Shown piece by piece: positions 10,971 to 22,345 of a DNA stretch of 64,000 nt. Below the pieces are notes generated by a model that worked only from the letters and a program-made list of their open reading frames with translations, did no database searches and was not told the origin of the DNA. Origin of the DNA: Phoenix dactylifera (lineage: Eukaryota > Streptophyta > Magnoliopsida > Arecales > Arecaceae); the NCBI RefSeq assembly GCF_009389715.1, contig NC_052399.1, positions 17,239,646 through 17,303,645 on the forward strand. Reading direction: 5' to 3'. The position numbers were made by a program, and so were the translations under genes. The stretch's first letter is position 1, and each line of letters opens with the position of its first letter.

Positions 10971-13900
10971 TTAGTACTTGCAGAGGTTCTCAAACCCCAT
11001 GTACTCGTGCCGCTGGATCTTCTGAATCATGTTTGAGATACCAACTCCACCTGTTAATTTTGAGAACTGTTGAGAGGCATCATGAAAGAACGCAGAGACG
11101 AGAGCAGAGATCCTTGCTTATATCAAACAAGAGATAAAAAGAATGGGACGTTTTATATTCTTACCCAATGAGATGGCACTGACAAAAATAGTGAAAGCTA
11201 GGATGAAGATGATGAGAGATGCCCTCCCCAGTATATTAATCAGCTTCCTCACCGCATGTTGGCCTATAAAGGCAGCAACCGTTGCCACGGCAACAAAGTA
11301 GGCAGCTGCCCAAATAAAGGGAGATCAAATGAGAACAGGAAGAGCAAGAAGCGTACTAAATTACTCATTTCTTCACTCGAAACTTGTTTTCATTGACTTA
11401 GGCCGATAGACCAAGGAAATGTAAGCATAGATGTCGATGAAGGTGAAGGCAAGGAAATCATATGAATTGCTTCCGAATCAATATTAAACTTTAGAAGTCA
11501 GAAAGTATATGTTTATTTCTAGATGTTGAAGAATGACAGTTGATTACCATATGGAACGGGGAAACGTTTTAAGAGGTAGTATTCTACAACAGACATGGAT
11601 GAGGAAAACGTCATGGCAAAAGTTGCTGTAGCACTTGACACCTGCTCAAACATGCATAAGATGTAAGCATGTAGATCTAAAAAGAGTTGAATTCATATCA
11701 TCAAATCAATAAATACTTGATGTATTATAAAACGGATGAGCCATTGCATTCCCTATTTGCCTACTTTAACCAAATCGTGTTGATAAAAAAATAAGTTGTG
11801 TGCGCATGCTGAAACCAGTCTTCCACCAAAACTTACTTTAGCAACGCCTTCAATGCCTTGTTTAATGTGAAAAATATTATCTTTTACAGAACCATTCGGA
11901 ATTGAAACTAAAGGAGGAATCGTTATGCATGACTCAAGAAAGAGTTATAAAATGGTCATTGGCCTGAATTAGGACTTCATTTTGATAATCTACAACATGG
12001 CACATGGCATGGCATGGCATGCATGACTTGGAGACTTATTATTCATGCATTCTCATTATAAAATCAATATGCAGAGAGAGGGCAAGAGCAACCAGAAATT
12101 AGCATTGTAGCTGCATGGTAAATCATATAGCTGGGTTGAGGAAAAGGATATTGCACGCACCTGAGGAGGAATACCAAGCTCCAGGAAAAGAGGGCCCAAA
12201 ATAAACCCTCCCCCGAGCCCAAGCAATCCACCAACCATACCAGCAAGAACACCAGTTGCACAGTATAGAAACAGCTGGAGAACTCTCCAATTCGTTCCTT
12301 CGTCACCCTTTGAAGCAATCACTCTCTTTCCTCTGTATAAGCTAACTGCTTCGTATGAAGCCACTACCACAGACACTGGTATCTGCAAGATGTCAGCAGC
12401 GCTGCTGATTTAGGTTAACAAGACCATGAGAGCATCACTGATTGTAAAGACAGACCCATAATACCTGTAGCAAATCCAAAATCCAATACGATTTCGAACA
12501 ATTCGAAGTATATTCCTGCACCCAAGGCCAGTCACTAAGCTAGTTAGGTTATAAAATCAAGGTAGAATTGATAGCACAACCATGTCGATAGCTCACCTTC
12601 ATAATCTGCAGTGCAAGGAAAGCCATCCACACAAACATGAGAAGGCCAAGCTCCTTCCAGCAGACATTCTGAAGAACCGAGACCTGCAATGGTTATCAAT
12701 GTCAGCATCAACAGCTTGAGTATGTGACAATGAAGGTTGCTGCCTAAGTACCTCTAATTGCCGAGTCTTGAGCTCCTTGGCATTGCCTGGACCAGTAGGA
12801 ACAGCTTTGTATTCGATTTTTTCACTTCCTGTGCCAAACAGTGGTGGAAAAAATGAACCACAGGTTTTGATAGTTTTCCAGAAACATGCAACAGCACCAA
12901 AGTGTTCAATTAATAGATTACCGTTCGTGTCCGCACGTTTGGCAGCCTCCTGTAATTAGAAAGCAGAGTCTCATGCAAATTAGGATCCAAGCGAATTAAA
13001 ATTATCAGTCATGAAATCATGAAACAAGAAACGAAGAATACCTTTTTCAACAATGTCTCTTTCTTCCATGTCTCAACACCCTTCATAAATGCCTTGGATG
13101 ATGTTCCTAAAGAAAAATAAGAAAGACAGACGAAAATAAAATCCATGAATGAGATCTTCTGTTGGAAGGAAAAAGAACATCGCAAATTATGGTGATGCAA
13201 AAAAAAACATTTAATTACCTAAGAAGAGGAGAATTAGAAGAACTGTAACCATCCAATCAGCAAACACTACATTGAAAGCAACTCCGATACTGATTCCAAG
13301 CATGAGCATTGGTTGGAAAAGCAAAGCCAAGTCATAATCGATAATGGGCATATCTAGAGTTGGATGCCTGAGCTTAAGATTGCAGTATACAGTTGACCCT
13401 GCCGCACCCATGATCATACCTGCCCAAAGTGTGTGACCAGATCAGCAGAAATAGTAACATAACTAACCTAAATTTCAAGAGCTTCTAGGCTAATTAAGAT
13501 AAAGCAGAACAAAGTTACTTAAGTTCATTACATATCAGCCCATAAGCAAAATGAGAACCTTTCTTCAGGAATCAGAAACAAATAAGCAGCAATAATTCAC
13601 ATACAACACGAATTAGATTCATGTTCAGCATATACAAGTTACTGTAAACTCAATCAGTTCAGCATATACGACATGAATTAGATTCATGCTCTCCTCAGTT
13701 TGAGCCTTCATTATATCCATGCAGATATATGACTTTTTCTAATTTCAATAATCATAATTTCCAAGTAAAAATATTTTACTTGCTTTTTTTACAAAAAAAA
13801 AATCATATGGATTGCTTTTTTGGTAAAATTCATATGGACTAGTTGAAACATCAAACTATAGCATTAATCTAGTACTATTATTCACAATATTACATAATAA

Positions 13901-14492
13901 TTAAATTCAAGGACGGTAAATTTTTTCAGGTATCCAAATTTTTGGAAACACAAAAAGCTCACATTTTTCCCTCGAAAAAAAAAATAAAGCTCACATTTTG
14001 ATATAGCGGTTGACGATTTCGGGTCGAACCCAATGATCAGCGTGAGCATGGGAACAAAAATTCCACCTCCACCCACACCTCCAACACTGCCGAAAGCCGC
14101 TCCAAAGAACCCAATAATTGATCCCATGATGATTTTCCAGCCAAATCTCATCGGCTTTAAATTTAAAAACACATACATGCAATAACTTCAGACGTTAATT
14201 CTCATAAAACCGTTCTAAGAAAAAAGCGAAAATAATCAGAAAAAGGGGGGAAAATAAACGGGATTCTTACCGGCCAAACATGGTGATAGGAAGATTCATT
14301 GGGCTGCCACAAGAAATTTACCGCCTTTAGAAGGTAATCTGAAGCACCCATCTCTTCTTCGACGGAAACATCATCTCCCGACGCCTCAGACTTCGGTCCT
14401 CTCTCCGCCGAGGCCATCGCCGCCGTCAGGAGGAAGCTCAGACAAATCACCACCACCGGCCACAACCACTTCTTCCGCCATTTCCCCTCCAT
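10971..14492 (-). CDS. Sulfite exporter TauE/SafE family membrane protein
   Basis: Twelve exons on the minus strand: 14492-14271, 14154-13995, 13419-13219, 13106-13042, 12949-12922, 12828-12752, 12683-12597, 12515-12465, 12382-12161, 11641-11548, 11305-11165 and 11050-10971. All phases close, giving 475 residues. The N-terminus [20 protein letters not shown] is a signal peptide or first membrane segment. The two family hallmarks are visible: a Gly-rich motif in the first half ([19 protein letters not shown], 91-109) and its counterpart in the second half ([21 protein letters not shown], 341-361). Hydrophobic segments flank both, with a hydrophilic loop at about 196-251. Bacterial relatives export sulfite or organosulfonates. 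The plant substrate cannot be read from sequence. I fixed the start at the ATG directly before the signal-like sequence. A TIR element sits about 350 bp upstream of it. Confidence 0.92.
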
Positions 14493-14845
14493 TCCTTCTC
14501 TTAAAACTCCCTTTCCTTGCCCCCAAACTCGCCGGAAAAACTCTACCTTGCCGCAGAAAACAAGAGCTCCGGCGACGTCGCCTGTTCCAAAGACTGTAGT
14601 GAAGCGCCCGAGCCGGATCGACCAACCGCCGGCCCTCGACCTGTCCCGCCCCGACAGGAGTCGTCGATCCGAGCCCGCGATGCAGGGAGCTCGAGACCGA
14701 ATCCGGATGATATGAAAGATCGATTTTTTTGAGATCCGAGTCCGTAAAGCACTGCGAGAACAGCTGAGACTTGAGAGTGGGAGCTTCCAAACGAACGTCA
14801 AGTTTCTCGGAAGAAAGGAGCTATGAAACAAGAAGCGGGGCCGCG
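14493..14845 (-). promoter_or_regulatory. 5' flank / probable 5' UTR of the TauE-family gene
   Basis: About 350 bp between the chosen start codon and the TIR element, clearly richer in G+C than the surrounding intergenic DNA. It stays partly open in several frames but shows no recognisable protein. It probably holds the core promoter and 5' UTR. No TATA box or transcription start can be fixed by eye. Confidence 0.4.
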
Positions 14846-15004
14846 GGGTAGTTCTAAATACACCCCCCCTATTGCTCAGGACACCCCCCAAAAATTAAAA
14901 AAAAATTAAATACTCTCTACACCCCCCCATTTGCTAAGGACATCCCTAAAAAATTAAAAATTCCTAAATTACCCCCACCCTCCCCACCCCCCACCTCCCC
15001 ACCC

Positions 15005-15218
15005 CCGCCTCTGCCTCCTCCTCCTCCCCCCTCCTCATCCTCCTCCTCCCCCTCCCCCTCTTCCCGCCCACCTCTGCCTCCCCCTCATCCCTCTCCCCTC
15101 CTCCTCCGCCCCGCCTCTGCCTCCTCCTCCTCCCCCCTCCTCATCCTCCTCCTCCCCCTCCCCCTCTTCCCGCCCACCTCTGCCTCCCCCTCATCCCTCT
15201 CCCCTCCTCCTCCGCCCC
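15005..15218. repeat. Tandem duplication, 106-bp unit, C/T-rich
   Basis: The sequence starting CGCCTCTGCCTCC recurs at about 15006, 15112 and 15218. The first two full units of 106 bp are almost identical and the third start is followed by divergent C/T-rich DNA. It lies inside the TIR element upstream of the TauE gene. Confidence 0.85.
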
Positions 15219-15449
15219 GCCTCTGCCTCCTCCTCCTCCTCCCTCCTCCCTCCTCCTACTCCTCCACCCCTCTACCTCCGCCCCCCATCCCATCTTACTC
15301 TGCATCCCCCTCCGCCTTCTCCCCCTTCTTTGCCTCCTCCTCCCACCCCCTTCTCCTCCACCTCCCCCTCCTCCTCCCCCTCCTCCAACTACCTCTCCCC
15401 CCTCCGCCGCCTCCTCCCCACCCTCCTACCCCTCCTCCCCTCCCCTCCG

Positions 15450-15581
15450 CCGAACAGAAGGATTCTGTTCGGTTGAGGGTTGCCGAACAGAAGCCTTCTG
15501 TTCGGCACTGGATCGCCGAACAGAAGCCTTCTGTTCGGCACCGTTCAGCCGAACAGAAGCATTTTGTTCGGCGATCCAGTG
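15450..15581. repeat. Array of four 23-25 bp palindromes
   Basis: Four near-perfect inverted repeats of form GCCGAACAGAA-3 nt-TTCTGTTCGGC lie at 15450-15472, 15482-15506, 15515-15539 and 15548-15572, spaced by 8-9 bp. Outside them CACTGGATCGCC (15506-15517) pairs with GGCGATCCAGTG (15570-15581), so the last two could fold into one larger cruciform. They sit at the right side of the TIR element. Confidence 0.9.
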
Positions 15582-15736
15582 CCGAACGGAGCACGAAACG
15601 GAGGAGGAGGAAGGGGGGTGTACTGAGAAAATTTCAAGGGCAATATGGTAATTACACTAAAGGTTAGTTTGGGTATTTTTTTTTTAATTTTTGGGAGGTG
15701 TCCTGAGCAATAGGGGGGGTGTATTTAGAACTACCC

Positions 15737-17829
15737 GGCGCTTATATCTAATTCCTCTACCAAACTACCCCTAGAGTTACTGATATTTACGATTGGATTT
15801 GGAGAGGAATAAAAGAGCTATGGAAGTGCCCAAAATGCTTGTGCAGCTGTGCTGGGCCTTGGATCCTTAACACTGATCGACCAAGTGAGGTGGCAGAGAC
15901 CGTACGATATAAAGCAGCACAAGCGTTGGTGCGACGGTGTGGAAAAGCTGAGAAGGCTTGCGAGTATGGTGTACGTTGGGGTTCGAAGATTATAACAGTA
16001 CCGGTAGATTGAGTGTGGTCATTCTCCGTGTTAAGAAGGGATCCCATGGATCGTTTGGCCAGGGGGATGTGGGAAGCGGGGAGGAGGTGAGGATAGGGGA
16101 CGTCACCGAAAGTGACGAGAACGCTGGGTTAATAATGCATTAATGCAACGTTTTTGGGGCTCCGTTCATGGTGCAACACGTGGGGACACGGATGTAATTA
16201 CGGATGATTATTAGGGTAATTGGGGTGTGCGAGGGTCGGTCACGGCAAGATCGGCCACGTAGGTTTTTTTCAATTTTTCTCTTTTATTTTTATCTTATTT
16301 TATCTTTTCTTATTTTATTTTTTTGGTAAAAAGAGGTCAAAGCTCAAAAATTTAAAAAAAAAGAAAATTACTGCAGATGATGCGAAATAAACTCCGGCTG
16401 ACTCGGCACCAACCAGAGTTCTTATTTCAAATAGCAAGACAGAAACGGCAAAAAAAAATCTACCAAGTCATCGAGCAATCTTGCTAATCTATTCCTAGGC
16501 TAATAGCGAGTCACTAAGGAAAAAAAATGAAAAAGAAAGAAAGCCAATGATGACAAGCGACAAGAAAATATGTCGATTTAGAAGTTAGAATGAGTGGATA
16601 TATTACTGCTTGCTATCTCTAAATCTTTTTTACGCGAGACAGAGGTGTGCATGAAGAGAAGGGCGAGAGAGATCTTCTATTATGATTCACCAGGTAAATT
16701 ATAACATATTTTTTGTCATTTTTAACCAACGGTTACAAGACATATTCGACTACAATCTTGTGGGAAAGATAGACCTACACCAAACATTTCAATAACATAG
16801 ATGGTCCATACAAAAGACATATTCCCAAAACTGCAGCCATGGTTTTGCCTCTTCTTGTTTTTTTTTCTCTCTCTCCGTAGCAATATAACATAGGTGTGAA
16901 CTCCTGCTTTAAAATGAACTCCAATATATTTTTTCACTTCAATATTATTCTCATGGCTAGAAATTTTAACTTCCTGACCTAATGATGAAGTGCCAAAACT
17001 TCCAAAAGTTACTACAACCATAACACATGATGTACCTACACAGCAAAGTAGATCCAATGCATTTGCTGTGTCGGAACACGCAGCTACTTCCAAAGAATAA
17101 GGATTTCTTTTTCTTCAAGGGAACGAATCAACGTATCAATCTATCATTGCATGCATACACCAACCAGGCCAGCGATAATAAAAATCATGAAAATAAAGTT
17201 TCATTATCTGATAGCACAGACAAAACACTCAAACAAAGGCACTCGTTCTCTCTTGCACTGCACCATTCCCGTTGCTTCATGGTGTTTTCGCGATGCCAGT
17301 TCAAAGAAAGCAAATATAACGCCTCAGCTGAGGACATTTTCTTTTATTTTTGATTTACTAAAGCATTTGTTTGCTAAAACATCTTTCTACCTTTTTTTAA
17401 ATATGCTGTTGCTATGGTATTGATGGGATTTCTTCCATCTCCACCACCAATAAATAAATAAATAAATAATTGTACCAAAAATCAATAATAAATAAATAAT
17501 GCTTTGGACTGATGGCTTGAGACCAGGGCTGTTACCCCGGGGCCCATAAAAAAGAGCTGCCCAAATGCAAATGAGAAGCAAGTCAAATCCATTCTGACCT
17601 GACCTGATCTACCTGCCCAGAATGTTGGATTTGTGGCCCATAAAATGTAGCCTGACTCGATTCACCTGTTCCACTAAAACAAATCCATAGGCTCCTAGCC
17701 GGAGCTGGCTCAGGTCAAAACCTGGTCCAGTCTACTTGAGCTCAAACTCCAAGCGAGGCCGTTCAATCACAGCCGTCCAATCTTACCACGTAAAGAATCC
17801 CCCCGTCCACCAATCACACAGTTAGTATT
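15737..17829. other. Intergenic region without recognised gene
   Basis: I see no supported gene here. There is an AATAAATA-type microsatellite at about 17448-17500, A/T-rich tracts near 16260-16330, and short open frames with no motif. The sequence around 17520-17760 looks like degraded repeat DNA but I cannot name a family. Confidence 0.45.
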
Positions 17830-19010
17830 GTTGCGGTTCAAATTCGGCCCGAGGGTGACCATGCCGGAGGAGTCGGGGGGAGCTGCCGGACGGGACGGAG
17901 AAGGGAGTCACTTTCTGTGCGCCGGCAGACCTGCACAAAGCCTCACTGGTAGGGTTCCGGTGAAGGCCCTCCGATGATGAAGTTAGAATAGATTTTAGGT
18001 AATCCAGCCAAAATTTTTCAGGCATTACCTGATGGAGCTATTTATAATCCCCGCGGAGGTGCTCAAGTGGCGTGCAACCAGAGCTTGCTTGAGGCATACG
18101 GTGTAGGCCGTCCTTGTGAATGGCATGGTGTCGACAGAGGTGGCAGGGTATGGTCCCTGGTTGACATGTCGTAGAGTGACCAGCAAGCAAAGTATGGTAC
18201 GGTAAGGTTGTAATGTACGGCCACATATGTGGATATAGGGGCGCGCGTAGATGCACACGTGAATGTGGCCGTAGGCGAGGTCGGGCTCGCTTAGAGGCCG
18301 CAGCCTTTACTTAGTGAAGTCAGCTAGATAAGCACTAAGGTCGGGCTCGCTTGGGGGGCCACGACGTATATTAGGTGAGATTGGCTCGGCGGATACTGAG
18401 GTCGGCCCAACCTCCTCAGCTCTAAAGTCAGCTCGGTAGGGAGCCCCAAGCTCGGGCCAGGGCATTGTTGCGGATACATATGGTCGACAGAGCCTCTTCA
18501 GCACTCAGTCGATCCTGCAGACCGCTCCAAGCTCGGCTCGAGGGGCGTCATTGTAGATACCTGCGGTCAACGGGGCCTCTTCGGCTCTTGATCGATCCTG
18601 CAGGGCACTCCGAGCAGAGAGATCCGGACGAAGTCTGTTCGGCCTTTTGTAGGGTCCGGGGTCGGACTGGTGTTCAGTAGGACTGAGGTCTAGCCTGCTT
18701 CGGTGCTGATGTCTGTTTGGCTAAAATTGGATGGTCCCATGTTGTGAATAGGACGATCCATTTTGCCCCCACCCGACCCCTCCTCGAGGGGCGTTATTGT
18801 AGATACATGTGGTCAACGGAGCCTCTTCGGCTCTTGGTTGATCCTGCAGGGCGTTTCGAGCAGAGAGATCCGGACGAGGTCTGCCCGGCCTTTTGTAGGG
18901 TTCGAGGTCTGGCCTGCTTCGGTGCTGATGCCTGTTTGAGTAAAATTGGATAGTTCCATGTTGTGAACAGGACGATCCATCTACCCACCCACCACACCCC
19001 CCCGCTACAA
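17830..19010. repeat. GC-rich LTR-like retrotransposon remnant with internal tandem repeats
   Basis: This block is abruptly richer in G+C than its flanks. It has repeated TCGGGCTCGCTT words (about 18280 and 18340) and a 246-bp tandem repeat whose units start at about 18535 and 18781 (CTCGAGGGGCGT). A shortened, diverged unit precedes them near 18462. It encodes no transposase, gag or pol. I read it as a solo or truncated LTR of a Gypsy-type element, but I could not identify certain TG..CA ends or a target-site duplication. Confidence 0.45.
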
Positions 19011-19409
19011 AGAGGGAGGAAACAAATCGGGTAACAAATTTGCCAGCTCGCCAGCTCAAGCCAAAAGAAACCATCCTCCCCGTGTGGCGATTGGTCGTAG
19101 CCACCACACCGCATAGAGGGTTTCTGATGCCTTCTGTAGAGGATTATATGATGATACGAGACATAAGAAAAAAGTTCCATTCGTCCTATATATGCATAGA
19201 GATGCCAGGTAATATAACTTATATATAAAATAGAGAACCTTTTGCCCTTTTTTGTTTTTTTTTGGTACATGCAAGCACTGTAAGAACATGATACAATTTG
19301 ACGTACTCAACAGGCTAAGAAGAAAACAGATCAAGAAATCTCTGCTTGACAATGTCTTAACATCCTTAACATACCCGTAATGTTCTGCAGAGCACAAACT
19401 GCCCTTCCG

Positions 19410-22345
19410 TCAGTTGAGGAATAGCACCTTGCATGAATTGAGAAACTGTCCATAGATCCCAAGCTGCATCTGGGACTGCTTCCTGCAAAAAATTGGGGAC
19501 CTCACTGCAAATTTAAATGACCGACCAAATAATATGAACTTCGTAGCAGCCTTCAGGCTATCAGATGGAAGCTCGGCATCTTGCAACACCATTCTGCTCC
19601 CACTGGTCCCAGCAACCTGTCCACAATTAGAAAGGGCACTCGGCACCTGAAGTGGGTTGGAGAATGATGCACCTGAAGCTTGTCCTTGATGAAGTCCTTC
19701 CAGGCTATCCATCGCATTATCAGCTGCATCCCGTGGTTCAGAGCTTGCTTCTCGATCGTTTAAAGAACCCAATATTCTGCTGGCCTCATCATGCAGGCCA
19801 ACAGCTCTCCAGGCTTCAGCCACAAGGCGGATGCTATTCTTTTTGGGCATGACTCCCGCTTCTCTCATCATCTGAAGCAGTTCTTCTGCTTTCCATGGTT
19901 GTTTTACTTCGCCATATCCCCATATAAGCGTGTCAAAGGTCTTTATATTGGGAGATACGCCAGATTCATGCATTTTTGTATAGACTTTCATTGCATTCTC
20001 CATGTTGGCAGCGCTGCACCACCCGCTGATAATTGTCGTAAAGGTTACGACATTCGGACGGATCCCCATTTCCTCCATTGTCGCCAGAAGGGCCTCAGCT
20101 TTCTCAGGTTCTCGTGCACGAACATACCCTTTCGCAAGAATGCTATATACTTGAGCATCTGCTTTCACACCTGCCTCCACCATCCGATCAAAAATCTCCA
20201 TGCATTTGGCCATGAGCCCCATTGCACCCCATGCATTCATTTGGTGGCTGTATGTTACAATATCTGGCCTGACACCCAGTCCTTCCATCAATGTCAGAAC
20301 CTGGTCAATTTACAATGAAATTGCAGCTAGTTTAGTCAGAAAATAAAACCACATCCAAAAAATGTAAAGAAATAATTTACTCACTTCATCCACCCCAGAC
20401 ATGTCCTCTGCGTCTAGAAATCCCTTGATCAAAGTGTTGAAAACAATAATGTTTGGTAACACCCCAGCATCCCTCATTTGATGCACACACCTTAATGCGT
20501 CCTTCATATTGCCTTCTTTGCAATACCCACCTATGATAATGGCCCAAGTGCGTTCATTAGGGCGCAGGTTGGCCTGCATCTCTAAAATAAGCTCCTCGGC
20601 TCTCTTTGTATCTCCATTTTTGGCATAAGCTCTTGCAATAGTGTTGTATGTGACAACGTCAGGTTGCAGGCCAGCAGCACGCATCTTATATACAACATTC
20701 CAAGCTTCTGTAAGATTTTGCTGATCACACCATGCTTTGATGAGTATATTGTATGTCTTCTGACTTGGCCTTGCATTGTCTTCAAGGGACATCATATGGA
20801 AAAGATTTTGTGATTCTTCAGGCTTACCCACAATACCATACCCTTTAATGAGAGTGTTAAAAGTGCTGGTTGTTGGTCGACATCCGCTTTCCTTCATCTT
20901 CCAGAAGATTTTGATAGCTTCTTTGATCTTGCCAGCTTCCGAAAATGCATTAATAATAGCATTGAAGAATATTGAGTCAGGCTTTAATCCATTGCATTCT
21001 ACCTGGGAGATGAGGGAAGCAATTGAATCAAACTGCTTCTGATTTGTCAGAGCAGTTAACAGAGTTGTATATGTGATCAAAGAAGGCTTGTGCCCCTCTT
21101 CGATTAGGCAGTCAAATAGGGCCTGTGCCTCATGAGATTTCTTTTCATCTATCAGAGTACCCATCTGTTTTGTTCTTGTACGGACTGTTTGGCAACTATT
21201 TCCTTTCAAGCAGATAGGGCAGCGAGGCTGAATTTTGGAGTATGAGGAACTTGAAATTGGTTGTAGAGTTTTATCACATTTAATTTGCTCCTATTATTTT
21301 GAAGAAGAAAAAGGTTCAGCAATCAGAAATTTGACTGAAGAGAAGCAAGAATATGTTTCTGAGTGTGCATTAAAAAGTAATAATAATATAAAGAAAACCT
21401 AAAATTGGCTCGCTGTTATTTAGCCATCACTACCAAATGAAAAGAAATTAGTTGCACATATGCAAGCTAGCTAGACTAGTATTTGTGAAAATGTCATGAC
21501 AAAAAAGGGATGGAGGACAAGTAAGATATTCACTATTGATATCTCTGCATGTTTAGCGTTTTAAAGCACCATAACTATAATGTCGCAAGGTATGTCCATC
21601 CACAGAATTTACTTACTTTCGTATTTGGCTTGTGATATTTTAATTTACAAGGTAAGGATTTTCAAAGAAGCTGCAGGATCATTAATCAACTGTTTCCCGC
21701 AAATAAATGAAGAAAATGAAGCCTACCATTGGATATGGATATTCAATATTGTTCTTGAATCATGAGAATTGCCATATGAGCGGCAAACTCTGAGTTAACC
21801 AGATTGCTTACTTTCTACAATAAGTATAAATGACTCAGTCAGATTTTAGCTCCCAATCAAAAGCATCAATTTCATGGATTTGATATTCAGACATTAAAGG
21901 AAAATGGTAAATTGGCTGAGTTTCAATGCACTTTATGTAAATGAAAGGCCTCAGAGTAAATGTAAATAATATTACTGAATATGAGTAGCGATGACAAAGC
22001 AAAATTAGCACTGTATGAGAATAAACAGAATCTGCATCCCCATTTGCAGATAACAATATGAAGAGGACAACTTAAATTTTGAAAAGAATTGGCTACAACT
22101 TCAGTATCTTTTCTTATTCACAAGCATAGAACAGCTCATGAAATTTCCAAAGTGAGTGAAACAAGTTCAAAACTTATTGTAACTCAAAAAGGAGGGTGTA
22201 TGACAATGTCCAATAATGTAAAGAAAAAGTTGAAGAGTACCTTTGCAGATAAGCCTTGAACAGTGTCTTCTTGGCCCATACTTTTTCTTCCTAGGTCCTT
22301 AGCTGCAAAGTCTAGTTGGGCCAACCGCATATCATATTCTGCCAT
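19410..22345 (-). CDS. P-class pentatricopeptide repeat protein (At5g21222/At5g25630 type)
   Basis: Three exons on the minus strand: 22345-22241, 21290-20385 and 20300-19410, giving 633 residues. Exon 1 encodes [20 protein letters not shown]. Exon 2 continues with a short Cys cluster ([10 protein letters not shown]) and then PPR repeats. I count 12 full 35-residue repeats and one partial, each with the T-Y/F-N/T-x-L-I helix start and the xG-x-x-P ending; the second intron falls inside repeat 8. There is no E, E+ or DYW domain after the repeats, so this is P-class. The tail ends ...[13 protein letters not shown], resembling the conserved C-terminus of this subgroup. P-class proteins bind organellar RNA in a sequence-specific way; the target is unknown. 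The exon 1 start is inferred from splice phase, and the ATG at 22345 opens the frame. Confidence 0.9.

Larger units (their letters stand above)
14846..15736. mobile_element. Non-autonomous DNA transposon with ~55-60 bp terminal inverted repeats
   Basis: The left end begins GGGTAGTTCTAAATACACCC and continues through CTATTGCTCAGGACAC and CCCAAAAATTAAAAAAAAA. The right end, read as reverse complement from 15736, is the same with about one mismatch over 55-60 bp. The interior is non-coding: a diverged second copy of the left TIR at about 14920-14960, a C/T-rich core containing a 106-bp tandem duplication, and an array of short palindromes. No transposase is present. I could not find an exact target-site duplication (CCGCG on the left, GGCGC on the right), so the superfamily is undetermined. 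The long TIR would fit a Mutator-like or foldback element. Confidence 0.75.

Noticed and set aside
14271-14891. Longer N-terminus for the TauE-family protein
   Set aside because: The frame is open up to the TIR element but the signal-like sequence begins at the ATG at 14492, and the upstream frame encodes nothing recognisable.
15450-15581. Palindromic repeats with regular spacing as a possible CRISPR array
   Set aside because: Spacers are only 8-9 bp, the genome is eukaryotic, and no cas gene is present.
15295-15594. Gly/Arg-rich and Cys-rich open frames in the TIR element
   Set aside because: They arise from C/T-rich low complexity DNA and the palindrome array, with no protein motif.
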